From: Pseudoponticoccus marisrubri
Lineage (GTDB): Bacteria; Pseudomonadota; Alphaproteobacteria; Rhodobacterales; Rhodobacteraceae
Reading direction: 5' to 3'
Assembly (NCBI RefSeq): GCF_001482405.1
Contig: NZ_LPXO01000003.1
Coordinates: forward strand, 248,001 to 312,000
DNA: 64,000 bases
Within the stretch, counting starts at the first letter, position 1, and every line of letters starts with the position of its first letter. Below are positions 35,071 to 43,709 of this stretch, piece after piece. The notes beneath the pieces are model-generated. The model was not told the origin of the DNA. It was given only the letters and a program-made list of their open reading frames with translations, and ran no database searches. The position numbers and the translations under genes were made by a program.

Positions 35071-37113
35071 TCAGCCGCGGCGGCGCCGGCGCCGGCCGCC
35101 CTCACCACCGCCGCTGCCGGTGTTGAACGAGACCACCGGCAGGCTCACCTGGCTGGCCAGTTCGGGGAACGGGTCGGTGGCGTGCGGGATGGCGTTGGCG
35201 GCCACGAAATGCTCCTGGAAGCGCGGCTCGATCGCCGTCTCAACTTTGGTGATGCGATGCACCATGCGCTCGATCTCGCGCCGCGCGGCCAGGCTGCAGA
35301 GCGCGATGCGCGCCCCGGTGCCGGCCGCGTTGCCGGCCGAGCTGACCTTGTCCAGCGCCACGTCCGGGATCATGCCCAGCACCATGGCGTGCAGCGCCGA
35401 GATATGCGCCCCGAAGGCCCCGGCCAGCACCACGCGGTCGACCCGGTCGACGCCGCGTTCGTCCATCAACAGCCGCGCCCCGGCATAAAGCGCCGACTTG
35501 GCCAGCTGGATGGCGCGGATGTCGCCCTGCGTGACGGTGATGCGCGGCCCGCCCTCGGCGCTGCCGTCATGGATCAGGTAGGCATGGGTGCGCCCGTCCG
35601 CCTCGCAGCGATCCGTGCCAGTCTGCGCGGCCGAGCCGATCAGCCCCGAAGGGTCCATCAGCCCGGCGATGCGCAGCTCGGCCACCGCCTCGATGATGCC
35701 CGAGCCGCAGATGCCAGTGATGCCGGTCTGCGCCACCTCCTGCCAGAAGCCGTCTTGGTCGGACCACAGGTCGCAGCCGATCACGCGGAAGCGCGGCTCT
35801 TTCGTGACCGGGTCGATGCGGATCGCCTCGATCGCGCCGGGTGCGGCGCGCTGCCCCGAGCTGATCTGCGCGCCCTCGAAGGCGGGCCCGGTGGGTGAGG
35901 AACAGGCCAGCACGCGCGTCGTATCGCCCAGCAGGATCTCGGCATTGGTGCCCACGTCGACCACCAGCACGAGGTCCTCGGACTTGCCCGGTTGTTCTGA
36001 CAGGGCCACGGCGGCGGCATCGGCGCCCACATGCCCCGCGATGCAGGGCAGCACGTAGATCTGCGCGGCGCCGGGCAGGGCGGTCAGCCCCAGCTCGCGC
36101 GCCGACAGCGTTACCGCGTCCGAGGTTGCCAGCGCGAAGGGCGCCTGTCCCAGCTCCACCGGGTCGATGCCCAGCAGCAGGTGATGCATGACCGGGTTGC
36201 AGACAAAGACCGTCTCGAGGATCAGGCCCGCGTCGATCCCGGCCTCGGCCGCGATCTCGATCGTCAGCGTGTCCAGCGCCTCGCGCACGGCGCGGGTCAT
36301 CTCAGTCGCGCCGCCGGGGTTCATCATCGCGTAGGAGACCCGGCTCATCAGGTCCTCGCCAAAGCGGATCTGCGGGTTCATGATGCCGGAGGATGCCATG
36401 ACCGCGCCGGTGTCGAGATCGGTGAGATGCGCCGCGATCGTGGTGGAGCCCAGGTCGATGGCCAGCCCGTAGATCCCGGCCTCGTGCAGGCCGGGCCAGG
36501 CGGCGACAAGGCGCGGGATGGCGGAATTGTCGGATTTGTGCAAGGCCACGGTGATCCTCCAGTCACCTTTGCGCAGGATCGGTTGCAATCCGGCAAGTGT
36601 GGAAAACTCTGTGGATATCTCCTCGATGCCCCATTGCGCGCGCAGCGCCCGCGCGACGCGCTCGAGGTCGCCGGTGGGCTCGTGCATGTCGGGCTGATCC
36701 ACCTCGACATAGTAGAGCCGCGTGGCCGGGTCCATCTGCAGGGTGCGCGCGGCTGCGGCCTTGCGCACCACCTGCCGGTGCACCTGGCTTTCGGGCGGCA
36801 CGTCGATCACCACGTCGCGCTGCACCGTGGCCTGGCAGCCCAGCCGGCGGCCGGTCTTCAGACCGCGCTTGCTGTCATAGCGTTCCTCGACCGCGTTCCA
36901 GCCCGACAGCGCGTCCTCGGCCACCTGAACGCCATGCTTGGGGAAGTCGCCATAGGCTGGAGTGATCTGGCATTTCGAGCAGATGCCGCGGCCGCCGCAG
37001 ACCGAGTCGAGGTCCACGCCCAGCTGCCGCGCGGCGGTCAGCACGGGGGTGCCCACCGGGAAGCGGCCGCGCTTGCCGGACGGGGTGAAGATCACGAGCG
37101 GGTCAGTGGTCAT
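35071..37113 (-). CDS. ferredoxin-ASKHA protein (DUF4445, corrinoid-protein reactivase type)
   Basis: This 680-residue protein has an N-terminal 2Fe-2S ferredoxin domain with Cys39, Cys45, Cys48 and Cys93, a middle domain, and a C-terminal ASKHA ATPase (GLAIDLGSTTIAAHL; VLVVDVGTNAEILLG; VVLAGAFGAHIS). Such proteins, like RamA, use ATP and an electron to bring cob(II)alamin back to cob(I)alamin in corrinoid methyl-transfer systems. No corrinoid protein or substrate methyltransferase is adjacent. The C terminus is a Gly/Arg tail (GGGEGGRRRRRRG), matched by the methyl-THF methyltransferase at 61776-62828. Neighbouring genes do not explain its role. Confidence 0.9.
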   Translation of the reverse strand: MTTDPLVIFTPSGKRGRFPVGTPVLTAARQLGVDLDSVCGGRGICSKCQITPAYGDFPKHGVQVAEDALSGWNAVEERYDSKRGLKTGRRLGCQATVQRDVVIDVPPESQVHRQVVRKAAAARTLQMDPATRLYYVEVDQPDMHEPTGDLERVARALRAQWGIEEISTEFSTLAGLQPILRKGDWRITVALHKSDNSAIPRLVAAWPGLHEAGIYGLAIDLGSTTIAAHLTDLDTGAVMASSGIMNPQIRFGEDLMSRVSYAMMNPGGATEMTRAVREALDTLTIEIAAEAGIDAGLILETVFVCNPVMHHLLLGIDPVELGQAPFALATSDAVTLSARELGLTALPGAAQIYVLPCIAGHVGADAAAVALSEQPGKSEDLVLVVDVGTNAEILLGDTTRVLACSSPTGPAFEGAQISSGQRAAPGAIEAIRIDPVTKEPRFRVIGCDLWSDQDGFWQEVAQTGITGICGSGIIEAVAELRIAGLMDPSGLIGSAAQTGTDRCEADGRTHAYLIHDGSAEGGPRITVTQGDIRAIQLAKSALYAGARLLMDERGVDRVDRVVLAGAFGAHISALHAMVLGMIPDVALDKVSSAGNAAGTGARIALCSLAARREIERMVHRITKVETAIEPRFQEHFVAANAIPHATDPFPELASQVSLPVVSFNTGSGGGEGGRRRRRRG

Positions 37114-37219
37114 GCGGACTCCATCGTCTTGTCGTCGCGGACCATAGCGATTGTCGCGCCGGGGAAAAGGCGGGCTGCGTCATCATGGCCGCCGAAAGCG
37201 TCGCGCGGGGTGCGGCCGG

Positions 37220-37861
37220 TCAGCGCGTCCAGGGCAGGATGCCGGGCCCGGCCAGCCAGACCAGCAGCGGCACCGGCAGGGTGGCCAGCGCCAGCGTGGT
37301 CAGCGCGGCCCAGGTCCGGAACAGCCGGCTGACCCCGGCCAGCAGCGCGATGCCGCCGCCGCCGCCGATCAGCGCGTTGCCCGGCAGGTTGAGCAGCAGC
37401 GCCAGCCCGAGATGCCGCCCGCGATCCAGCACGGGGCGCAACGTGGCCGGCGCGTTCTGCGACAGGAAACGCAGGCGCAGGGCCTGCGGTTCATCCTCCA
37501 GCCGCAGAACCAGCGCGGCGGCGCGGTCACAGCGCAGGTCCTGCAGGCTGGCGGCGATCCACGCGGCGGGCAGGGCGCGCCCGACAAGGAAGGCCAGCGA
37601 CAGCCCCGCCGCGGTGGCCGTCCAGACGAAGGGCGCGACCTCGGCCCCGCGCATCATCAGCAATGCCAGACCGATCTCGATGCCGGGCACGAAGGGCAGG
37701 GCCAGCAGCAGCGCGTAGCCGATCAGCAGAAGGCCCAGCACCAGCGCCGAGCCGCCGGCCTCGGGCGCCCGGGCCATCAGCGCGTCGCACAGCCGCAGCC
37801 CCGCCCAGGCGATCAGGCCGAGCAGGGCAAGTCGGGCAAGGCTGCGCAAGAGGGATCCCAT
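37220..37861 (-). CDS. VTT/TVP38-like membrane protein
   Basis: This 213-residue protein has about five hydrophobic segments. FVPGIEIGLALLMMRG and NLPGNALIGGGGGIALLAG are the two half-site reentrant motifs (F/L-P-G-x-x and N-x-P-G) of the DedA/TMEM64/VTT family, which is linked to lipid scrambling or transport in known cases. It is smaller and more divergent than typical DedA. It lies between the ASKHA gene and a CoA-transferase gene on the same strand, with gaps of about 106 and 40 nt. Confidence 0.7.
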   Translation of the reverse strand: MGSLLRSLARLALLGLIAWAGLRLCDALMARAPEAGGSALVLGLLLIGYALLLALPFVPGIEIGLALLMMRGAEVAPFVWTATAAGLSLAFLVGRALPAAWIAASLQDLRCDRAAALVLRLEDEPQALRLRFLSQNAPATLRPVLDRGRHLGLALLLNLPGNALIGGGGGIALLAGVSRLFRTWAALTTLALATLPVPLLVWLAGPGILPWTR

Positions 37862-37901
37862 GGGCCAGTCTCCCGCCGAACCGCCGCAAGGGCAAGCGCC
37901 A

Positions 37902-39050
37902 TCAGCCCTCGTCGAGCCAGCGCAGGATCTCGCCGCGATTGCCGTCGAGGTCGGGCGCCGGCGCCCGGGTGGTGGGGTCGGGCATGTCGGTCATCTTGAT
38001 CGGGTTGCCGGCGGCCTTGTAGGCGGCGCGCCCGTTGCGGTCGAGCACGTCCACCAGCATGTTGCGCGCCACGATCTGGGGATCCTTGAACACCTGGTCG
38101 ACGCTCTGGATCGGGCCGGTGGGAATGCCCGCTGCCTTGAGCTTCTCGATCCAGAAGGCGCGCGTGTTGTCCAGCGTCACCGCCTCGATCAAGCGCTTGA
38201 GCAAGCGGGCATTCTCGCACCGGGCGGGGTTGGTGGCAAAGCGGGGATCGCCGGCCAGCGGCAGGTTCAGCGCGATGCAGAGCTTCTCGAACAGCCGGTC
38301 ATTGCCAGCGGCGATCACGAACAGCCCGTCGCTGGCATGGAAGGTCTCGAACGGGGTGATCGAGGGGTGGCGCGCGCCCGAAGGCCCCGGCGCCTTGCCG
38401 GTGACCGAGGTCAGCGCGATGGCATGTTCGAGGATCGCCAGCTGGCTGTCCAGCATCGAGACGTCGATCTTGCGCCCGCGCCCGGTGCGCGTGCGATCCA
38501 GAAGCGCGGCGAGGATGCCCTGCGCAAGGAACATGCCCGCCACGATATCGCCGATCGAGGCGCCCACCCGCACCGGGTCGCGGTCCTTCTCGCCGGTGAT
38601 CGACATGACCCCGCCGCGCGCCTGCACCACCATGTCATAGGCCGGCCGCTTGGCATCGGGCCCGGTATGGCCAAAGCCCGAGACCGCGCCGTAGACGAGA
38701 TGCGGATAGGCCTCGTGCAGGATCTCCCAGCCATAGCCCAGCCGATCGAGCACGCCGGGGCGGTAGTTCTCGACAATGACATCGGCATTGGCCAGAAGCC
38801 GTTCGAAAACAAGGCGATCCTCGTCGTCCTTCAAGTCAAGCGCGATGGATTTCTTGCCGTGGTTGATGGCCGCGAAATATGCCGACTTGCCGTCCTTGAA
38901 GGGCGGGAAGGCGCGCGTGTCGTCGCCGCCGCCGGGCTGCTCCACCTTGATGACATCGGCCCCGAGATCGGCCAGCGTCATGGTGCAGAACGGGCCTGCC
39001 AGCACATGGGTCAGGTCGAGGATCGTGTAGCCGGTCAGGGGCGCGGTCAT
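37902..39050 (-). CDS. CaiB/BaiF-type (class III) CoA transferase
   Basis: This 382-residue family III CoA transferase has DLTHVLAGPFCTMTLADLGADVIKVEQPGGGDDTR at the N terminus, split as the family's first CoA-contact region. IVENYRPGVLDRLGYGW and GASIGDIVAGMFLAQGILAAL follow; the Asp in the last motif is the expected nucleophile. These enzymes move CoA between carboxylic acids by a covalent mechanism. The ATG at 39050 gives the standard N terminus, MTAPLTGYTILDLTH. It is divergent from dctB with a 182-nt spacer. The acyl substrate (a dicarboxylate is plausible near a dct locus) is not determined. Confidence 0.92.
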   Translation of the reverse strand: MTAPLTGYTILDLTHVLAGPFCTMTLADLGADVIKVEQPGGGDDTRAFPPFKDGKSAYFAAINHGKKSIALDLKDDEDRLVFERLLANADVIVENYRPGVLDRLGYGWEILHEAYPHLVYGAVSGFGHTGPDAKRPAYDMVVQARGGVMSITGEKDRDPVRVGASIGDIVAGMFLAQGILAALLDRTRTGRGRKIDVSMLDSQLAILEHAIALTSVTGKAPGPSGARHPSITPFETFHASDGLFVIAAGNDRLFEKLCIALNLPLAGDPRFATNPARCENARLLKRLIEAVTLDNTRAFWIEKLKAAGIPTGPIQSVDQVFKDPQIVARNMLVDVLDRNGRAAYKAAGNPIKMTDMPDPTTRAPAPDLDGNRGEILRWLDEG

Positions 39051-39232
39051 GTCTGGGCTCTCCGGTTGTCTTGCTGCTCGCGCCCAGAGAAGCGCGCCCG
39101 CGCCGCCACGGCAAGCGTCAAGCCGGCCTGACCCGCACCGCGGGCGGGGGAGCGCCGAAACACGCGCCGGATCGGACACGCCGCGTGCGGCGTCGCAAGC
39201 CCGGCAATTGCGCGCGCCGCCGGGGATCGGCT

Positions 39233-40990
39233 ATGGATTTCGTCATGTTGCGCTGGCCGATCCGACGCGGCGTGATCGTCGCGCTCTATCTCTGCGCCGT
39301 GGCCGGGCTGGGCTGGGGCGTCTGGGCCTATGGATTCGCGCAGGCGCTGGTGCCGCTGGCAGCGCGCGGGCAGGCGGATCTTGCGCTGGCCTCGGACCGG
39401 CTGGTCACCGGCCTGCAGCGCTATCGCTCGGTCGCGGTGCTGCTGGCCGATCACCCGGTGCTGACCGCGCTGCATGGCGCCGCGGGCGATCCCGCCGCCG
39501 CCGATGCGCTGCTGCTGGAAAGCGCCGACAAGACCGGCGCGCTGACCGCGCTTTATGCCGACCGCTCGGGCCGCGTCATGGCCGCGGCCACGCCGGCCCG
39601 CCCCCGCGACCTGGCCGGCCAGCCCTGGTTCCAGCGAGCGCTGGACGGCGCGCTCGGCGTGGGCCACGCGGTAGAGCCGCTCTTCGGCCGGCGCGCCTTC
39701 TATTATGCCACGCCCTCTTTCGACGCCGCGGGGCAGGTGCAGGGCGTGCTGGTGATCTATGTCGACATCTACATGGTCGAGCGCGACTGGCGCGGTTCCC
39801 GCCCGGCGGTGTTCTTCACCGATGCGCAGAGCGAGGTCTTCGTCACCAACCGCTCGGAGCTTCTGTTCTGGCGCCGCGTGCCGGGCGGGGTGGCGGGCCC
39901 GGGCGGGCAGCTGCGCCCGGTGCGCATCCGCGAGGTGGCGGGGTTCGAGCTGTGGGAGCAGGAGCTGAGCCCCTATGTGCCCGGCACCGCGCTGCGGCTG
40001 GAACAGGCGCTGCCGGTGATCGGCATGAACGGCGTGGCGCTGAGCGATGCCGCGCCCGCCCAACGCATCGCCGCGCTGCAGGCCGCGGTGGTCATGGCGC
40101 TCTGTATCGTCTTCGGCTCGGTCCTGTTCCTCGTGACCGAGCGGCGCCGCGCGCTGGCCCGGGCCAATGTCCAGCTCGAGGGACGCGTGCGCGACCGCAC
40201 CCGCGATCTCGAGACCGCCAACGCCGCGCTGCGCCGCGAGGTGGCCGAGCGGCAGGAGGCCGAGACCGCGCTGCGCCGCGCCCAGGAAGAGCTGGTGCAG
40301 GCCGGCAAGCTGAGCGCGCTGGGGCAGATGTCGGCCGGGATCAGCCACGAGCTGAACCAGCCGCTGATGGCGATCCGGCAATTCGCCGACAATGGCGCGG
40401 CGCTGCTGGACAAGGGCCGCGTGCCGGCGGCCGCTTCGAACCTCGTGCGGATCAGCGAGATGGCGGCGCGCGCGGCGCGGATCATCAAGAACCTGCGCGC
40501 CTTCGCCCGCAACGAGAACGAGCCCATGGGCCGCGTCGATCTCTGCGCGGTTCTGCGCACGGCGGTGGAGCTGACGGAATCGCGCCTGCGCAGCGAGCAG
40601 GTGGCGCTGGTGCTGGACCTGCCGCCGGGGCCGGTTCTGGTGCGCGGCGGCGAGGTGCGGCTGGGCCAGGTCTTCGTCAACCTGATCAACAACGCCGTCG
40701 ACGCGATGGCGGGCCGGCCGGACAAGCGGCTGGACATCCGCGTGGCCCCGGCCGGCGCGGCGCGGGTCACCGTGCGCGACACCGGCCCCGGCATCGCCGA
40801 TCCCGAAAAGGTGTTCGAGCCGTTCTACACCACCAAGCAGGTGGGCGGAGAGGGCATGGGGCTGGGCCTGTCGATCTCCTACGGGCTGGTGCAGAGCTTT
40901 GGCGGCCGCATCCACGGCGCGAACGTGCCGGGCGGCGGCGCCGAGTTCACGGTGGAACTGGACCCCTGGCAGGAGGAGGCGGCGGCATGA
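39233..40990 (+). CDS. dctB: C4-dicarboxylate sensor histidine kinase, DctB type
   Basis: This 585-residue membrane kinase has helix 1 at about 12-38, a large periplasmic double-PDC sensor (FQRALDGALGVGHAVEPLFGRRAFYYATP; VLVIYVDIYMVERDW), helix 2 near 282-302, a coiled coil and the histidine box SAGISHELNQPLMAIRQF (His372). The ATPase domain has VNLINNAVDAM, DTGPGI and GGEGMGLGLSISY. The SHELNQPL box and the PDC architecture are typical of DctB. The start at 39233 is the first ATG with a sensible N terminus; 39245 is an alternative. It overlaps dctD by 4 nt. Neighbouring dctPQM supports sensing of succinate, fumarate or malate. Confidence 0.88.
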   Translation: MDFVMLRWPIRRGVIVALYLCAVAGLGWGVWAYGFAQALVPLAARGQADLALASDRLVTGLQRYRSVAVLLADHPVLTALHGAAGDPAAADALLLESADKTGALTALYADRSGRVMAAATPARPRDLAGQPWFQRALDGALGVGHAVEPLFGRRAFYYATPSFDAAGQVQGVLVIYVDIYMVERDWRGSRPAVFFTDAQSEVFVTNRSELLFWRRVPGGVAGPGGQLRPVRIREVAGFELWEQELSPYVPGTALRLEQALPVIGMNGVALSDAAPAQRIAALQAAVVMALCIVFGSVLFLVTERRRALARANVQLEGRVRDRTRDLETANAALRREVAERQEAETALRRAQEELVQAGKLSALGQMSAGISHELNQPLMAIRQFADNGAALLDKGRVPAAASNLVRISEMAARAARIIKNLRAFARNENEPMGRVDLCAVLRTAVELTESRLRSEQVALVLDLPPGPVLVRGGEVRLGQVFVNLINNAVDAMAGRPDKRLDIRVAPAGAARVTVRDTGPGIADPEKVFEPFYTTKQVGGEGMGLGLSISYGLVQSFGGRIHGANVPGGGAEFTVELDPWQEEAAA

Positions 40991-42213
40991 TCCGGCAGGT
41001 GCTTCTGGTCGATGACGATGCCGCCGTGCGCGAGGCGCTGGCCCAGACGCTGGAGCTGGCCGAGTACGACCCGCTGCCCGCGGGCTCTTTCGTCGAGGCC
41101 AAGGACCATATCGGCCCCGGTTTCGAGGGCGTGATCCTCTCGGATATCCGCATGCCCGGGCGCGACGGGTTCCACCTGCTGGACCATGCCCGCGCGCAGG
41201 ATCCCGACCTGCCGGTCATCCTGCTGACCGGCGAGGGCGACATTCCCATGGCCGTGCGTGCCATGACGCAGGGCGCCTTCGATTTCCTCGAGAAACCCTG
41301 CAGCCCGGCTGACCTGACCGCGGTCATTGCGCGCGCGCTCCGCACCCGGGCGCTTGTGCTGGAAAACCGCCGCCTGAAGGCCCAGCTCGAGGCGGGCGAT
41401 CCGGCGGCGCGGCTGATCTTCGGCGTCTCGCCGCAGGCCGAAACGCTGCGCGCGCGGGTGCGGGCCGCGGCGCGCAGCGGCACACATGTTCTGGTGACCG
41501 GCGCGCCGGGCACGGGGATCTCGAAGGTGGCGGAAGTGGTGCATCTGGGCTCGACCCGCGCCAAGGGCCCGTTCGAGAAACGTGCCGCCGCGGGGCTGGA
41601 TCGCGCGGCGCTGGACACGGTCTGGCGCGCCTGTACCGGCGGCACACTGTTTCTCGACGAGATCGACGCGCTCTCGGTGGACAGCCAGATGGCACTGGTG
41701 GACCGGCTGGACGGGGGCGAGGCGCGGTTGGTCGCGGGGGCGACGCGGGACCTTGCCAAGGGGGTGGAGGCGGGGCGCTTCTCGGCCGAGCTCTTCTACC
41801 GGCTCGAGGTCTGCCAGGTGCGCATCCCGGCGCTGGCCGAACGCCCCGAGGACATCCCCGTGCTCTTCCGTCACTACGTGGCGCAGGCGGCCGAACAGGC
41901 CGGGCTGACCGCCCCCGAGATCACCGAGGACGTCATCGCCGGGCTGATCGCGCGCGACTGGCCGGGCAATGCGCGCGCCCTGATGAGCGCGGCGATGCGC
42001 TTTGCGCTGGGGCTGGGAGAGAGCGCGCCGGCCGAAACCGGGACGGGTCTGGCCGAGCGCATGGCGCAGGTCGAACGCTCGCTGCTGGTCGAGGCGCTGC
42101 GCAAGGCCGACGGTCAGGCGCGCCAGGCCGCCGAGGCGCTGCGCCTGCCGCGCAAGACCTTCTATGACAAGCTGGCGAAATACGGGCTGAAACCCGAGAG
42201 CTTCCGCCCCTGA
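40987..42213 (+). CDS. dctD: DctD-like response regulator with degenerate AAA+ domain
   Basis: This 408-residue protein has a receiver domain (VLLVDDDAAVREAL; phospho-Asp53 in LSDIRMPGRDG), an AAA+ region (about 145-340) and a Fis-type helix-turn-helix at the C terminus (RQAAEALRLPRKTFYDKLAKYG). Compared with sigma-54 activators, the Walker A is GAPGTGIS, so the invariant Lys is Ile. About 35 residues holding the GAFTGA loop are missing between it and Walker B (GGTLFLDEIDAL, near 218-229). It should still bind DNA and be phosphorylated by DctB, but classical sigma-54 activation looks impossible. Such loop-less NtrC relatives are known from Rhodobacter. Confidence 0.87.
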   Translation: MIRQVLLVDDDAAVREALAQTLELAEYDPLPAGSFVEAKDHIGPGFEGVILSDIRMPGRDGFHLLDHARAQDPDLPVILLTGEGDIPMAVRAMTQGAFDFLEKPCSPADLTAVIARALRTRALVLENRRLKAQLEAGDPAARLIFGVSPQAETLRARVRAAARSGTHVLVTGAPGTGISKVAEVVHLGSTRAKGPFEKRAAAGLDRAALDTVWRACTGGTLFLDEIDALSVDSQMALVDRLDGGEARLVAGATRDLAKGVEAGRFSAELFYRLEVCQVRIPALAERPEDIPVLFRHYVAQAAEQAGLTAPEITEDVIAGLIARDWPGNARALMSAAMRFALGLGESAPAETGTGLAERMAQVERSLLVEALRKADGQARQAAEALRLPRKTFYDKLAKYGLKPESFRP

Positions 42214-42285
42214 CGGCGCGCCTTGCGCGGGTCGCGCGGCAATGGCGCGGGGCAAGGATCGGGGATTCGCCCAGTCCTCGGGACC

Positions 42286-42303
42286 TGTGCGGATTTCCGC
42301 ACA
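42286..42303. promoter_or_regulatory. perfect 18-nt dyad upstream of dctP (candidate DctD site 1)
   Basis: TGTGCGGA-TT-TCCGCACA is an exact inverted repeat. A related dyad lies 33 nt downstream, centre to centre, about three helical turns. It is placed 225 nt before the dctP start and directly behind dctBD. Confidence 0.6.
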
Positions 42304-42318
42304 AGGGGCGCTAACGGC

Positions 42319-42336
42319 TGTGCGGGATTTCGCACC
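42319..42336. promoter_or_regulatory. second dyad upstream of dctP (candidate DctD site 2)
   Basis: TGTGCG-N6-CGCACC repeats the outer arms of the dyad at 42286-42303 with one mismatch. The two sites are on the same face of the helix. Confidence 0.55.
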
Positions 42337-42356
42337 GCATTTCGGCTCGGGTTCAT

Positions 42357-42384
42357 GTGACGCGTGAGAAAATTATCATAGTAT
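42357..42384 (+). promoter_or_regulatory. possible sigma-70-type promoter of dctPQM
   Basis: GTGACG (42357-42362), a 16-nt spacer and TAGTAT (42379-42384) lie in an AT-rich patch just downstream of the two dyads. No GG-N10-GC sigma-54 promoter was found between the dyads and the gene. Weak consensus. Confidence 0.3.
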
Positions 42385-42527
42385 GCTGATTTACTGTGCT
42401 AAATTAAACATGCAGGCACGCTCCCGACATGCCGCTTGATAGGACGGCCCGCCTTGCTTCTGATGAGCCCTGTCGGACACCCGGGGAGGTGTGTCCCGCA
42501 TGTCAAACCGTATCTGGGAGGATACCC

Positions 42528-43538
42528 ATGAAGAAGCTTCTTCTGACCGCCGCCGCGGCCACCGCGCTGAGTGCAGGCGCCACCGGCGCCATGGCCGCCT
42601 GTGATGAGGGCGAGATCGTCATCAAGTTCAGCCACGTCACCAATACCGACCGCCATCCCAAGGGGATCGCGGCCTCGCTGCTGCAGGAGCGCGTCAACGA
42701 AGAGATGGACGGCACGGCCTGCATGGAAGTGTTCCCCAACTCCACGCTCTACAATGACGACCAGGTGCTCGAGGCGATGCTGAACGGCGACGTGCAGATG
42801 GCCGCGCCCTCGCTGTCCAAGTTCGAGCAGTTCACCAAGCAGTTCCGCATCTTTGACCTGCCCTTCATGTTCAAGAACATCGACGCGGTCGACGCGTTCC
42901 AGAACTCCGAGACCGGGCAGGAGATGAAGGAATCGATGACCCGCCGCGGCCTGCTGGGCCTGGCCTTCTGGCACAACGGCATGAAGCAGATGTCGGCCAA
43001 CACGCCGCTGATCGAGCCGTCCGATGCCGAGGGGCTGAAATTCCGCGTGCAGAACTCGGACGTGCTCAAGGCGCAGATGGCCGCGCTTGGCGGCTCGCCC
43101 CAGCCGATGGCCTTCTCGGAAGTCTACGGCGCGCTGCAGACCGGCGTGGTCGACGGGCAGGAGAACACCTGGTCGAACATCTACGGCCAGAAATTCTTCG
43201 AGGTGCAGGACGGCATCACCGAGACCAATCACGGCGTGATCGACTACATGGTCGTGACCGGCATCGACTGGTGGGAGAGCCTCGACGAGGACGTGCGCAG
43301 CCAGCTGGCCACCATCATCGAAGAGGTGACCGAGACGCGCAACGCCGAGAGCTTCAAAGTCAACCAGGAAGCGCGCCAGGCGATCATCGATGCCGGCGGC
43401 GAGGTACGCGAGCTGACGCCCGAGCAGCGCCAGGCCTGGGTCGACGCGATGCGTCCGGTCTGGGACGAGTTCAAGGATGACGTGGGCCAGGAGAATATCG
43501 ACGCGGCCCAGGCGATCAACGACTCCATCGGGTCCTGA
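42528..43538 (+). CDS. dctP: TRAP transporter solute-binding protein DctP
   Basis: This 336-residue periplasmic protein has the signal peptide MKKLLLTAAAATALSAGATGAMA. The mature part is a DctP fold: IKFSHVTNTDRHPKGIAAS, FDLPFMFKN, and LKFRVQNSDVL containing the conserved Arg that clamps the substrate carboxylate. EVYGALQTGVVDGQENTWSNIY follows. Together with dctQ and dctM and the dctBD genes just upstream, a C4-dicarboxylate ligand is likely. The ATG at 42528 is preceded by GGGAGGA. The mature protein has one N-terminal Cys and a second Cys at TACMEVFP. A strong hairpin follows the gene. Confidence 0.95.
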   Translation: MKKLLLTAAAATALSAGATGAMAACDEGEIVIKFSHVTNTDRHPKGIAASLLQERVNEEMDGTACMEVFPNSTLYNDDQVLEAMLNGDVQMAAPSLSKFEQFTKQFRIFDLPFMFKNIDAVDAFQNSETGQEMKESMTRRGLLGLAFWHNGMKQMSANTPLIEPSDAEGLKFRVQNSDVLKAQMAALGGSPQPMAFSEVYGALQTGVVDGQENTWSNIYGQKFFEVQDGITETNHGVIDYMVVTGIDWWESLDEDVRSQLATIIEEVTETRNAESFKVNQEARQAIIDAGGEVRELTPEQRQAWVDAMRPVWDEFKDDVGQENIDAAQAINDSIGS

Positions 43539-43547
43539 TCGACCCGT

Positions 43548-43579
43548 CGGCTGCCCGGGTGCACGCGCCCGGGCAGCCG
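43548..43579 (+). promoter_or_regulatory. stem-loop behind dctP
   Basis: A 12-bp perfect stem CGGCTGCCCGGG / CCCGGGCAGCCG with an 8-nt loop starts 10 nt after the stop and has no T-run. It probably limits read-through and stabilises the binding-protein message. Confidence 0.6.
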
Positions 43580-43603
43580 CACTGCCGGTCCGTCCGGCGC
43601 GCG

Positions 43604-43648
43604 CAAAATTCATGGATGAATTTTGCAAAAGTTTTTCTGAAAACTTTT
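43604..43648. repeat. pair of tandem ~22-nt palindromes between dctP and dctQ
   Basis: Palindrome 43604-43625 (half CAAAATTCAT) and palindrome 43627-43648 (half AAAAGTTTTT, one G-U pair) each have a 10-bp stem and 2-nt centre. They are flanked by CCGGCGCGC and TCCCG, exactly like the copy at 6788-6831. Strongly AT-rich in GC-rich surroundings. Confidence 0.85.
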
Positions 43649-43709
43649 CGTCCCGCGCGTGGCCGAGCCTGGCGCACGATCCGGCGGACGTAGCTACACG
43701 GAGAGGGTC

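Noticed and set aside
39049-40986. Long in-frame N-terminal extension of dctD across the dctB gene
   Set aside because: The extension is Arg/Gly/Ala-rich shadow of dctB. The receiver domain starts exactly at the ATG at 40987, which overlaps the dctB stop.
42404-42458. Possible sigma-54 promoters upstream of dctP (GGCACG and GGCCCG stretches)
   Set aside because: None has the required GG-N10-GC spacing, and the DctD-like protein lacks the GAFTGA loop.
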